This document shows positions 37,241-50,325 of a stretch of 64,000 nt of DNA, piece after piece. This DNA is from Candolleomyces eurysporus. Taxonomy: Eukaryota; Basidiomycota; Agaricomycetes; Agaricales; Psathyrellaceae. Position 1 is the stretch's first letter. Each line of letters begins with the position of its first letter. Below the pieces are notes generated by a model. It was not told the origin of the DNA. It worked only from the letters and a program-made list of their open reading frames with translations, and ran no database searches. The stretch spans positions 4,379-68,378 of the forward strand of contig JANBPK010000824.1 of assembly GCA_027579435.1 (NCBI GenBank). The letters are read 5' to 3'. The translations under genes and the position numbers were made by a program.

Positions 37241-37504
37241 TGGCTAGGAGGAGTGGTGAAAACCCTCAGAAAGACGACCATCTAGCAAGGAATCGGTACC
37301 CACTCGGTTTTGATGGAAATGACACACACTGAATGTCCCTGTTTGCCCCGGCGTCAGCTCCGATTGGTAGGGAAGCCGCTCCTTTGTTGCTCTTGAATGC
37401 TTCAAACTCGGACAACTTGGTCAACTACCCAGGATCCAACCTGATTCTTTCATCTCTGTACATTTGCAACGGGAAGAGTCGACTCGATCTAAATCGCTAA
37501 ACTA

Positions 37505-37870
37505 GCGGTATGAAGATCCGAGTCTATAAGGGTGCAACAGGAGATTCACTCCAAATGTCGTCCAAACAATGCAAGGGTAAGCCATTCGGATATTGTTTCA
37601 GATTTTCTTCCGTTCAAGGACGTCTTGGAGCCGAAGCAACACCAAAGTATTTTCAGGACCGTGTGGCGATATTGATTTTTCAGGTTTTTCGCCGAAATTG
37701 TGCCAGAAGCAAGTGTAGATGCCAGGAACAGCATCGTTAGTCTAAGGCTTCGTCGTTGAAACGCCCTGTTTCTTTCCCGTCAGAATCGAAAGTACGTTAC
37801 AGAAGTCTCCTTTGTATAAGCCGAGTCAACAGNAAAAAAGGCCAATCAAAAGCTTCTCGTTTTTAGATGC
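37505..37870 (-). pseudogene. Second 3' fragment of the DUF6535-HEAT family
   Basis: The minus strand reads a degenerate version of the family C-terminus, with ILWCCFGSK and SEWLTLALFGRH, equivalent to ILTALWCRYGSK and KWFNLALFGKH in copy C only about 0.8 kb away. A frame break just before MLFLA and an early stop after GRHLE show it is not functional. It was probably left by an additional duplication or an unequal crossover between copies B and C. Confidence 0.7.
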
Positions 37871-38377
37871 AAAGACGAGGAACTCGGCAATACCGAAACT
37901 ACTTGACGCTGGAAGGGAGGTTCAATTCTTGCGGTGAAAGAAAAAGGATTCTTGGATATTAGGAAGCTCACCTGGATGGTCCCAGAGCTGAATTCTTGGG
38001 TCGCAAAAATAGAATAGGATCGATTTCAGGAAGAGTTTGAGATCTCATGGAAGGATAATCATCCAGGATTGAGCCCACAATCACGAGAAAGATCGATCGT
38101 CCTCGTCTTCTGGTGAGCGCTCACACCAGAGGTGGGCATCGAACAGGTGTAGATTGGTGGAAGCAACAAAGGAAAATGACTCACGGCACTCTGAAGGGCT
38201 AGCCTTGAACGTTGACCTTCTGCGAACTTAGTCTTAGATTCCGGTTATCTTAATATTTAAAGGTGTAAATTTGTTGATATTTCAAACTCGGAAAGTACTA
38301 TCGGGTGGATCATATATGATAATACTGGTACTATTCCAGCTTTCACTTTAGTGGGCGTGTACGACCGATAGCATTAA
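37871..38377. other. 3' flank of copy C
   Basis: Short AT-rich intergenic stretch between the dead fragment and the stop codon of copy C. It presumably holds the 3' untranslated region and poly(A) signals of copy C; no open frame or repeat was recognised. Confidence 0.4.
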
Positions 38378-41300
38378 TTATGTGACCGGAACAGTCTCTA
38401 CTGCCTCATCGACAGTAGCTATAGGAGACTGACTCAATTCCTCATCACCTAACCATAAAGCACATTGCGTCCTCCAAGCTGTGACTTCATGGTGGGTGGC
38501 GTGTTTCCCAAACAACGCGAGGTTGAACCATTTGCTCAGTTTCTCAAATCCGCTGTTTCTCTGCAACGACTTCGAACCATAGCGACACCAAAGGGCGGTT
38601 AGGATTTTGACTCGATACCGAGAATATTCTGGATTTGTTGGAACCAGCGTGTGCGCCAAGAAGAGCATCATGTAATCTGTGGCCTCGTCCTGGAAACGTC
38701 CTGTTTCTCATTCTAGAAGTGAATTGGTGGGAAAAGGCGTTGGTACCCACCGTCTGAAATGAGCCTCGTCAACAGTTCGACATGACCCTCTTGGAGCTTC
38801 GTACTTCCTAGAGTAAAGACCTTGGATGCAAGGCGTAGAGAAATGGCTTGACGAACTGAAAACCCGCATCCGTTAGTTGCACCTTACGAGTCTGACGGCA
38901 GTCCTACCTGTGGCATCTAGCGACACTAAAGAGAGTAGCTCCACGACCGGGGACCTCATATCTTCGGATTCAAGTAGCACCATGAACTTCGTCACCTGGG
39001 TTTTGATTTGCAATAAAACGAAGTCGTAGGTAGTCGTTCTGATTGAGTTCCGTCGCTCCACCCCGCCCGGCGTTCTCTCAACTACTGCTACAATTCGGAT
39101 TTAGTATCTATTTAATTCATACATCGCCCTTAACTCACCGGTGGACTCACACGGAGGTGAAGATGATAAAGCAACCAGCAATTGAATGGCTGGCGCCCAA
39201 ATCTCGCTGTTCCTATCGTCCAACGCCAACGCGGTGATTTCAGGTATGGCCGAATGATAATCGACCATCAGAGGTTTTGAGTGCCCTGTAACGTCATATT
39301 GGAGAAAAGGCACAAGTCACCACAAACTTTAGGCTTACCATGTTTTTTATACAAGATCAGCAGCATCTCGAGGGCTGTTGCTCGAGCAAAAGGCGAAGTA
39401 TTTCGAAGCATTCGAGATAGATTGCCAGCCATAGAAGAAGCTGCGTCGTCTGATATTGATACTACATGAACCGTGATAGCCTCTGTCAGTCAAAGTGTGA
39501 GATAAGTTTTCATAATCACAGCACACCCACAAGCTTCTGTAAGGCGTAGTGCAGTGGATTTTCCTGCACTTGTTGTTATGTTTGCCACCAGTGGAGGAAT
39601 AGCAACCAATATATCTCGAGCCAGCTTGGCTATTTGGGTCAGTAGTAAGCTAGCCAACTCCCCCCTTCACGTATGTTGAACGCATCAAGACTTACATTCC
39701 TTGGGCAAGGCTAGATTCTTGAAGAGTATTTTTTCAGCGCTCTTGTGGAAAATTTCATCTCCGTCAATCAAGACCGCTTTCAGCAAGTGCGAGATAGATG
39801 ATAAGAAGAATCCTCGAAATTGATCTAGAAGATACGGTTTGGTCAAAAGAAAGATAAGAGGAAGGAGGGAAAAGCATCGTCTTACCCTTTCCGTTTCCAC
39901 CAGTGAGATCATCGATGACATCCAAAGCATTGGCACGGAATTCGAATTCGTGGTCTTGCAATGAACTTTCGATAACCTTCTGCAACGATGCTTTGATGGA
40001 ACGTCGTAGTTGCAATACTAGAGGATCGCATACTTAGAAATAGAGCAAGAGTATAAGGACAATGACATACGACGATCTTGAGCAGTGAAAGCCTGTTTCA
40101 GCAGTCGAAGAGCCCGTTGTCTCAAGTCCGTGGTGTCACCTTTGATAGCCATATCAGCTAATCGGGAGATCACCTTCTCGTCGTCAACTGCAAGCGCCTT
40201 GAGCACAAGAAACCGGTCAATGAACAGCTAAATAATGCACGCACGATGTTTGGTGAGACTCTCATTAGGCTCTTTATCGTATTTGCAATCCTCCGAGCAT
40301 TGCAGACCCTTCAAGTGAGAAAAGAAGCGAACGGCAGCCATACGGACGGTGAGCGACGGCTTTGCACCCGATTTCAGATCCAGCGCTGAATCCAGTATTA
40401 CGGGCAGTTTCATTCCTATAGGATCGGGTAGTTTGCCTTTAGGCACTTAGTATCCAGTCTCTGTTCTCTTTTTTCGCAGTCCTTACTTTGACGCAGTAAA
40501 TCATCCAAGTTGCCACAAATTTTTCTGTCCGTAAGAGCCGCCCCAATGATCCTTTGAGCAAGCAATTTGCACTCAGGAATCCGACCCAAGAGTAAAATCA
40601 GCTCAATCCAAATTGCGCCTTGGACTCCGCAGAGAATATGAGTTGCGTCTGGAACGGTAAAACTATGATCAGTGTGAATAGTCAATAGCAGACGAACGCG
40701 CTGACCAAGCTCAAGATTGGTAGTATTTGAAGTGATAGTAGCCAGAGCCAAAACAACACGACTTGCGGAATTTGGAGTTGCAAGAGAAGAGGAGAGAACT
40801 ATCCCCATCTTTTCTGCAATGTACTCCCTAAGCCCAACTATGGAATCGTAAGTTAACGAGCGTCCGATCGGTATATGACCCGAAAGCTTCCTACCATCCT
40901 CCGACTCGAGAAGCAACCGTAAGGCTTTGATCGCTTCCTTTCGAACATTGCTATCAGTGTCCTCGATCGTCTTTTCCATCAGGTTGGAGAGGAAAGAACA
41001 ATCGGCTTTTGAGATGTTTAGATAGACGTGTAGTCAAGGAAGAGTTTTTGCCTTACCATCCTTAACCTGAGTACTAGCAAATCTGACCCACGCCTGGCGC
41101 ACGCGCCAATCGGGGTTGTTCATTCCGGTTTCAACATGCTCGAAATTTATCGTGCCTTTGACGGAGTCTTGGTACGCACTTAGTACGGAATCAGCGACAC
41201 AAGACGTGATCCCCACCTTTGTTTTTAAGAATGAGGTCGGAGATAGCATTGAGAGCTTCCATGCGAACATCCTGGTCACTATCTGTCAAAGCCGATAGAG

Positions 41301-44300
41301 CAAGCTTCTCCAAGACACCGTTTGGAAAGTCGCCTACAGAGAAGCTCTAAGTGCTGTCAAGAGAGTAAATATCTCAGCTTTGACCTACACTTTTCGTGCC
41401 TCCCAAGCGCAGAAAGAAGTTGGATGAATGTTAGGCGAATCCGTGGGTCTGAGGTAATTTCTTTCCGGAGCAAGGTGTCTGTTGCGTTGACGGTGTCTTG
41501 CTTGAGCCGAAGTATCTGAGTGGCGGCTGGACGTAGAGCGTCAGAAAGTATAAAGNAAAAAACTGGTTAAACGCGACTTGCAGAAATTGGACTGTGCAAG
41601 CAAAACAAGTGATCGAAGGCATGCGGACTGCACGTCTTCATTGTTGTCATCCATCGCGATTTGGAAAATAATGGTCGCCACCCCTTCGAAATCCGATGGA
41701 ACTGAAGGACGTCAGTATATCGAAGCTCGGAGCCTGAATTGAGTCCTTACAATGTCCCGCCGCACCAAGGGTTGCTACAAGGTAGACCCACTTGATGCGG
41801 TGAAGCCGAGAAACCGCCTTCAGTTGTGAGCTTACAGGTTCCTTGTACAATGTTTCAGTTATTTCTAAGTCCACTCGAGCCCCTGAGGCTAAGGACCGTG
41901 TTACATTACTGCCTCTAATTATGATCTTCTGGACCGACTCGCCTTGAATACCATCCTGTATGGTACTTGCAATGCATCTCAAGAACTTTGCCGCAGTTTC
42001 CTGGAGTTTTGCTAGAGTGTGAGCTCTTCAGTAACCTGCGAGCATCAATTGTCAAAGCAGGAGAAAAGACGAACGCGTTCGGGCNAAGACAAAAGAGGAA
42101 GTTGACCGACTCCGACACCTTGGGCAGTTGAGAATCCAAAGCCTGCAAGGACAAGCTCAGGGTCAGGGTCTGCTGTAGAGTTGCTTCTATACTCTCTATG
42201 TACTCAGATTCTATTTGAATTCGCTTTCAATCAGTATCCCGAGGAGATACGAGTACGAGTGTGGCAACTGAACATACCGCTCTCTCCCAATCTCAACACA
42301 CCGTTCGGTTCGGGCTCGCTTTGGTGCCTTGCCAAATCGAGAAGATCAAAGTCAGAATCGATAGCTCCAAGCTCGAGTATGATGTGAATGGCGTCAGAGA
42401 AAAGGGCTATAGGGATGCACTTAGATGGTTAGAAATCCAGTATAGAAAAGACTCACAATGCAACTTGACCAGATCTTTCAAGAGCTTGATCCAAGCGGTC
42501 CGCATGAAAGTGACCTCATGTACCACAGCGTCCTTCACTGATGCAATAGCGGTTCTCAGCGTATTGATCGTTTCAACTGCCAAATTGTCAGATATGTCTT
42601 TTCCAACTTGACGCGCCTAGTATACTTCACGCACCGTTCAGCTCCTTCCGGTTGCAAATGATTGATGTCAGCATGAGAGACGACCAGCGAACGTTGACAT
42701 CGTCATCTTCCCCAGCCCAACCAATCAACTTCTTGAGCAACTCAACGCTGGGATCCACTGAGCCATTGTAAAAGTTGTATCAAATAACGATCGACGGACG
42801 ACAATGTTGTACGTACCGTGCTCCACGAAAATTTCTGAAACGAGGACCGCATCGTTGCGGACTCGCCAAGAAGTTGGAGGCGATTTGGCGGTAGTGAGCC
42901 AACCCAGAACGTCAATCTTCAAACTCTCTTTCAGATGCTCTGACCGAAGATACGCAGAATTAGCGAAGGCAGAGAAATCGGGAGTACTGACGACTCACCG
43001 CTCCGGCTAAGGCGCTTGAGAAGCAGCTTCGCCTCTTCACGGACAGAACGGTCGTTGTCATGGATCGCGATTTTGACGATCTTCTCGAATAGATCTGCGA
43101 TGACGTCTTGAAAAAATTCTTTTGTGCTCCAAGCCGTTGCCAGGGGATCCTTCAATTCGCCTCTCTTGAAAAGGTCAGACAGAATTGTTAAAAGTTGATA
43201 CCGCTTGCCCCCAAGTACTCCCGAACTAAGGACCTTGGTGACAGAGTCCTTGATCTTTGGCACAAATTTGGCTACAAGGCAGGAGGGTCTGTATAAATGA
43301 GCAAGCACTAGAGAAAGACTTGGCTACTCACATTCGCACGTCGTCCATAAATCGTTTAGAAGATTCATGGCAGCCCAACGGACGTCTGTTTTGACGGCAT
43401 CCCACGCAAGGTCAACCACTTCGGGTACTATCCGGTCAATCAGAGGGTCAAATGGACCATCGGGAACTGTTAGAAGGATAATGGTATGAGAATCGACTAT
43501 TCTTGGCTGAATTCGGCGAGATTACATACCGTTGCGGAGGGACTCGACGAAATTAATGACGCGCATCTGCTGCAGCTGCTCCTGCTTGAACCCCGTTTTG
43601 CAACTTTCAATGAGAGCGGATGTTACAGTTGATAATTTCGTTGCTAGAGAAATGTTGGAGATCGGAACGAACAGCAACGATCTGGGAACGCGAACTTACG
43701 GTCATCTTTTACCATTTTCACCAGCAATCTTAAGGCATCTTCTCTTCCGTGATCTTCGTCTTCATAGACCACCATCTTTGAGACGGATTTGATCGATGGG
43801 TCGGTAAAAAGCTTGTCTGGAATGCACTGGGTTTACGAGGCTGTTTCTGTGCACATCATCGATACACTCACAATTTAATGCTCTGGCTTGAGCTTGCCTC
43901 GCACCAAGTATCGAAATAGCTTGCATTCGCACCTCACGATTGGGGTGGGTCAAAGTCGAAATAAGGATTTCCAGCACGCGTTCACCGGCAGCGATGGATG
44001 AAGCTCGGTCAATCCCCACTGCCGTTGAAGACGACGGGGTGAGTAGCTCAACGGAAGTCATATCATCCCATCCTGCAACTGAATGTTCATGAGTTTCGAA
44101 AGCCACGATGTCGAGTAAACTCAAATTACCTACCTACTGTCTCGAATAATTTTAGGAGGAACCTCTGAACGAGGGATTCAGCAGCTTCACGATCCTGTTT
44201 GCATACAGCACCCGCGTATTCACTCGCATACTCATTTTCCATTGCGAGACATCCGGCTTCTATGCTGTCAGACTATGCTGGTCCAGGCGAAAGTAGGAAG

Positions 44301-45947
44301 AAGCGCACCTTTAGCTAGGCGCAAACTGAGAATAGTTGCGCTGATTTCCCTGAGGTTTTTCTGGCCTTGAAGGACCCCGCGACAAGCAGAAAGCACCAGG
44401 TATAATCGGTCCTGTGAGCGGATATCCTGGAATGCCAGTTCCCAAGGACGGTCCGACATCTCGCTGGGCTGAAAGTCGAATGTAGGCGGGATGTAATCTG
44501 CCTTAGTTCGATACTTTTCTGGAATCGATTCAAGGAGGATTAGGACCTGGGCCCTGAGCCCAAACAATAGAGGTGTCAAAGCCTCATGCAAGTTGTTCCA
44601 CCGGTGAATGGGATGAGTTGGCTCAAGCGACTTTTCCAATGCGTTGCGGAGAACAGGATATCGTTCAATCAGGGCGTCCTTCTCTTGTATCGGACAACTG
44701 GCGAGTTTTTGCGCGAAGTGATCGACAAACTGAAGGAAAGCCAATAGATGATTTCGAAGAGTTGCGTTCCTCTCAATCAAATTATCAGTCCTTGTTGTTG
44801 CGCATCGTTTGAAGCGGTGTAGCAAGTGACGAGGGGTGTCGTTCTTACAAAGGTATTCAATCCACTTCGATTTGAACGAAGGGAGAGCAATCTCTGCTGC
44901 AGCTTCGTCGATGTGCTCTGGTTTGGGGGATTGGATCAATTTGGTGTAGAGGATTTGTCCCAGGACCTCGTTATCACTTTCGTTATTCCGTGGGTCCATC
45001 CTTGACATATGATCACGGGAGCGCCACTCTCCAAAAGCCTTCTTGGCTCCCGCGAAGATGCTTGAAAGTGGGGTGTTGAAAGGTGACGATGGGACAATCA
45101 CGGGAAGCAAGGATACCGCAACATAGACCGCGCCCCCTGCCATAAAGAATCCAAGCAGGATGTACCCGACGGTCCGATCGTCGGTGAGACACCGCACAAC
45201 TATTCCCACCGAAAAGAGGAAAAAGGAGATTTGAACTAGCAGGGGGACCAGCGCAATGATGAATTCCACGCGCCACAATTTGACCTGCGCATCCAGTCTG
45301 TATCGACGGCACGCGTCGGCAGCCTCCCGTCTGATAGTAGCAGGAGCAAACTTTGCCAACCACTCCTTGGCGAGAACGCCCATGACGGCGCTAAAGAGAG
45401 TGATTTGCAGGCTTAGGAGCCAGAGAGTGTTGATCCATTTGGCCGTGGCTGAAATGTGAATGACCGTGGCGATTGAGGGTTGCCGCAAGGCATCACGGAT
45501 GTCGCTCAGTAAGTTTTGCTCCGAGCCGACTTGAAGGTCGTTTCGAGCGTCGATGATAAAAGCTGACACGACTCCTGCGAATAAACCAACCTAGGAAGCC
45601 ATATTAGACACTACCAAATGCGAAGGTATAGCCGAGAATCCTTACAAAAATGAGAAGGGAATCCAAGCTTGTTCTCCAGATATCAACTATTTCCCTCGCT
45701 TCGCGCTCAGCATCCTCCACATACAAGGCCCATACTCTCGCTCTCCTCCTAAACTCCAAGTCCGTTGGGTTATCACGGTCATCCTCTGGCTTGGTCGGGT
45801 TGAGGACATTCATCAGCCCTGTTGCAGTCGGTCTTTCTCCGCCATCTTCAACCACTTCCATAGCACGCTAGATGTTCGTTAGATGGACGTGGGATTCGCA
45901 GGAGGGCACAGGTGACGTACCTTCCTCTTTGGCTGGGGTCGGACCAT
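38378..45947 (-). CDS. DUF6535 membrane protein with HEAT repeats (copy C)
   Basis: Paralogue of copy B, similar in length and layout. Exon 1 is 45947-45921 (MVRPQPKRK), exon 2 is 45867-45646, and exon 3 runs from 45590 to about 44,315, covering four membrane helices near residues 78-97, 135-155, 191-215 and 224-249, then PIHRWNNLHEALTPLLFG. Successive short exons give HEAT-like units such as VRMQAISILGARQ, SVREEAKLLLKRLS, VNVRWSSLMLTSII, VRKEAIKALRLLLE and VRMAAVRFFSHLKG. The last exon includes LTALWCRYGSKSLQ and ends at a TAA at 38378. Compared with B, the start region differs but the DUF6535 core and array are colinear. Role unknown: a membrane-anchored repeat scaffold is the conservative reading, and a recognition or incompatibility role is speculation. 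Ns at about 41,556 and 42,085 may hide frame artefacts. Confidence 0.75.
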
Positions 45948-48699
45948 CCTACACGACGTGAGGGAAGCAGATACCGTACTCCCCTCTCATGTTTATATCA
46001 ACCGGCATATCCTGAAGGCGCCTCATGTCAGACTCCTTGCAGAGTCACCAGGACAGAGGGCCCGGGTGTTTGATTGCCCAATCTGTTCAGATGAAAGTAT
46101 ATAATTGCAGACGCCCGTCGGATTATGAATACACAGCGAGCTTCGGATCCGAACAGTTGAAAGCACAATCAGTTTGAGAAAGGATAATCTATGAGCGTTT
46201 GTGATCGGACAGCAGACAGCTGAATTGACACCTCCATGTTCCATATCACTGAAGACGTTTGAATGGAGTGGGACGCTGTTTTATTACATTTCGACCAGCA
46301 AACCTTTTACACATGTTGGCTGACTGCAAGCTGGCATCAACGCCAGTGTCAGCTTGTCGGAGATTGGTGTTCTGCTGCGTACACAGGAGAAGGGAGTCCG
46401 TTCCCTTCGTGCGTTTCTTGCATGAGAGGGCAAAGGATCTAATTAATCGCATTCGACGCTCTAACCCAAATACACGTTAGCTGAATTCCGGCTGGGAAGG
46501 GCATCTAGATAACGCACCAACTATCACTCAGCACGAAGGCCAGGGGAAATCCACCTATTTTTGGTGGATGTAAACCAGCCACGACGATGCGAACCTAGTT
46601 GGATACAGTCAGCTAGCAGCTAGATGCGCTGCTCTTGAGGTGCGCCGTTCCAACTGGTTGCGCGTACTGGTCACTGTGCCCCCACCATCGTGTTTTCGGT
46701 CCTTTCAACTTTGGGCCCGACTGGATGAGATTGGCAGGCATGCGTGCCCTTTCCTAGTCGATGTCCGCAGCAATTGAATATGCGATGTGTATGAAGTGGG
46801 AAGTGGGCGAGGTAGGTCGTTGACGCCACATGCACACTCCAGGGCACCTCGGTTCCGAACTGAGGAATGCCAGATCAGACCTGCAGGCTGGTTTGAGGAC
46901 GTATCTGTCAGCCTCTTCGGTAATGTCGACCTTCTTTTGTGCCGGTCTTGAGCTTAGATTATTTCCATATATTTTCCCAAACGATAGTGACAGGTGCTCT
47001 GCCAATAAGCCGCACTCAGAGACCATTCATCAAAACAAGTTGCCTTTGGAACGTCGTGCAGACTCAACGACCGAGACCCATCATCTCAAAGAGGACCGTA
47101 TATCCCCCTCCTCCAGTTCTGACAGAAACACCTGCCGCATGAAATTCTACCAGGTCTGCCCAAAGCACGAGTCGAACGGACTCATGGTCTTGTTATTCTT
47201 TTGGATTCAAGAGGTCGTATATTTGGAAAGGGACTTTTTGCTGCGTTGTGAGCTAGTCCTTCACTGTTGATGACTTTGCCATACCTCCACGTTCTTACCT
47301 GGCTTGAATCGGTGGCTTGGAGCTTCTATCAGACGCTCTCCACATCTCATTCTCAGGATCTGAATTATATGTAGATCTGAGAACTCAATCGAGGGAGCCT
47401 CGAATCCTATCCTAACCCCATCTATAGACACGTCTGTGTCGTCTTCGAAAGGGGGAACGCGCGCGGATCAATGAAGTGAGCCAGTTGAGGGGACTCTCGA
47501 CTTGGACGACTCCCCAGAGGCCTTGAGAATATGATAATTTTATTCATCTCCATGGTCGGGAGCTGGTGAGGTATAGTGGGCCAGCCTGACTTACCACGAG
47601 GCACCTACGGTGTGGCTGTCGGTTGTTCCCATTCATGGTGTCATCGGCCGATCGATTTCGAGTCCACCAATGGGAGCCCCCTCTTACTTAACTCTGGCTC
47701 ATCCAGCGTTTGAGCCACGACGAGCTAGACCTGACCCTCAAGCCACCTGCCAGCAATGATTTCTCGAGAGATCCCGCCAGCTCAAGTGAGAGGTTCAGCT
47801 CTGACTCGATGCAATCTCACGACACATCGGGCCAACTGGCATTCGCATATTGGTATGTTTGGCATCGAGGTGAATGATCCTAAGCCCGAGCGAGAGGTAT
47901 CAGAGTCGGTCCACCTGGCAGGGCCAATCGACCAGCTACGCACCTCCTAAATTGCATGTGCGTCTGTAGCGGATCCCTCACTCAACTTGAGTGGCAGGTA
48001 GGGAACCATGTCGACTGACAGACGCTTCCTGCCGCCGCTGCCTTCAGCCTGGCTACCAATTTGTACACCGTCGACCGACCCAACTGTATTCCCAACGTAA
48101 GTAGAGACCGAGATGAAGACGTATCCGATGAAGAAGTATTTGGTTGACCGTTCTCGTGCTATGTTAGACGTATTGCGAACAGACGGACATACAGATTAAC
48201 AGATAGACTGACGTTGGTGCCTCGACCCAGGGATCAATCTACTATCGACTTGATCCGCTGGCCTTGTCGTATGCCGCGCCGCGTTGCAACGTAGGCGTAA
48301 TGCAATAGATTGATATTGAGCAGCGTGTTGGTTGTTGATTGGGGTTTATGTAAGGTACACGGTCATTTCCCTGGCCAACCAGAACCGACTTCATTTCGAT
48401 CGCGCAAAAGCGAAATGAAAAGCGAAGGGGAGCGGGCGTCCGGTAGTGTTTAGGAATGGTCCCCCTCCGGCTCTTCCGCCTCGTCCAAGGGGCAGCATGA
48501 GCTCGTTGAAATGTCTGATGATCGCGTATCCTGCCACCGGGAGACCTATACGCGACCTGCTACCGATAATATCGTGTCATGCAAGCTATTCTCCCCACCG
48601 GTGTCGCTAGCGTACATCAAGTGTCATCCCAGTTAATGTTAATCTGGATCCCGTTGGCAAAACGTTCGGTGTCGGGTTTGTCGAATTATGCCGCGCAAA
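45948..48699 (-). promoter_or_regulatory. Upstream flank of copy C, duplicated DNA
   Basis: The distal half is colinear with the flank of copy B: 47,310-47,585 with 35,560-35,830 (GAAGTGAGCCA, GGTCGGGAGCTGGT-type blocks) and 48,160-48,330 with 36,340-36,500. Near 46,690 a weak version of the CGTGTTTTCGG element found upstream of copies A and B is present. A 146-codon plus-strand frame at 46,830-47,270 has no domain and overlaps a frame on the other strand; I do not call it. Confidence 0.5.
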
Positions 48700-50325
48700 T
48701 CAAGCCTCAGCCTCACTCTTGTGGCTAGAGGGTGCTGCTTGATCGAGCTCCCGGCTGGCAGTGGCGATAATTGACCGCGTCGTCTGAGATATTGGTCCAC
48801 ATCCCAAACACCAGTCTCCGTCATACAGGACAGCAACCTGCCCCGGTGCCACGGCGTGCTCAGGCTCGTCACATTCGATTACGAGTCCCCCGCTCGTAGT
48901 CCTGAACAGATAGCCAAATCAGTTCGTTTCAGATGGAAGAGAAAGAGAGAGAAGCACGCACGATTTTACGGTGCAAGGTACGGGCGTCATCCTATATCGA
49001 TGCATAACTTGTGCTCTGAAACCAGTGGGCGAATGCAGATCTTGAGGAATAGCATCTTTCCAAATCCACGAGAACTCGGGGACGTGGATAACATCAGTGA
49101 AAAGGTTTTCGTGTTTTCTACATCACGTTCTGGTCAGCTGTTCAATGGATAGAGGGAAACACCGACATACGTTCCTGGGACTACGTAGACGGTGTTCGTC
49201 TCGAGGTCCTTGCGCGAGACGGACATTCGCACTGGCATCCCAGCCAGACGCGATCTTTCGCCAATGGTGTAATTCCACAACCCGTCGTGTTGACCCAGGA
49301 CTTTGCCTGTCACTTGGTCGATGATGGGACCGGAATTGGATGGTATATAGCCCGACAGGAAATTCCTGAATTTAGCTTTCTCTCCGACAAAGCAAATCCC
49401 GACACTGTCTGGTCTGTCGGCGTTGTGTAAATCATGTTTTCGTGCCAGCTCTCTGACTTCTGGTTTGGGGAGGCCATTGAGAGGGAATAGGGCTCGTCGG
49501 AGGCCACTTTCGGAAATGGAAGAGAGGTAGTAGGTTTGGTCTTTGTGTCGGTCTGCCGGACGTGTTAGCTGCGGGCGCGGTGGGTAATCTCCGGAGGAAG
49601 ACCAAGATTTCCGTGCATAATGACCTGTTGCGAACCAGGGTGGCACACCGTATGATGACGGTAGGCGCTCCAGCAGGGCTCCGAATTTGATTTCTCTACA
49701 CCGACATCAGGATTGGATTGGAATGGCATTTGAGGAAGACTGACTTATTGCACCAGACGTCGGTGTTAGGACTGATTCCCAGCTCCCATTGGCGAAGAGA
49801 GGGTTCGAAGACCCGATTCCAGTATTCTTTGGACAAGTCAATCTAAACCAAGACTCAGTATAACATTGTTGACACTCAGGACTGATTTCACGCACCATAG
49901 AGACCGGAATATCAAGTTTCCTGCACACTCTTTGTACATCTTCCCAGTCCTTCTCCCATTCGCAGCCTTTATCTGTTCCGGATTCGTCTCGGGTATCCCA
50001 GTTCCTCATGAAGACGGCTGAGAGGTCATAGTCCTATATAAACTATCAGACCATGACTAGCTTTCATATAGGACGATCAAGTACCTCTCTGGTCAGCAAT
50101 AGAGCTGCCACCGATGAATCTACACCTCCTGACATACCCACAACCACTATACCGGCGTCAGCGATTTGATTTCTGCTTTAACATTCCTTGCAGCCCACCT
50201 TGATCTCCCTTCTTCGGCTCATACCTTCCCCCTTGCTCCGTTGCATAGTTTCTGGAGTAATAAGCATGTATTGACCTCTTCAAAGCGCAAGTGCGAGCGG
50301 TCGAGGCAGAGATTCCGCGAAACAT
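48700..50325 (-). CDS. MTU1: Mitochondrial tRNA-specific 2-thiouridylase
   Basis: MnmA/TrmU-family enzyme that thiolates the wobble uridine (U34) of mitochondrial tRNAs for Lys, Glu and Gln. Seven exons: 50325-50225, 50172-50085, 50033-49896, 49842-49745, 49695-49171, 49117-48962 and 48901-48700, all GT-AG and phase-consistent, giving 435 residues. Residues 1-34 form a basic, Ser/Arg-rich mitochondrial leader. The ATP-pyrophosphatase P-loop SGGVDSS is at 48-54; the two catalytic cysteines are in DVWCN (about 140) and VGICF (about 243), about 100 residues apart as in the bacterial enzyme; ATGHYAR follows the first. The C-terminal barrel ends in VAPGQVAVLYDGDWCLGCGP. The start is the first in-frame ATG; an upstream TTG is not credible. 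It is divergently transcribed from Mif2. No disabling change was seen. Confidence 0.93.

Noticed and set aside
46830..47270. 146-codon plus-strand frame upstream of copy C
   Set aside because: No domain, no splice context, and it lies in the upstream flank of the duplicated gene, overlapping a minus-strand frame.
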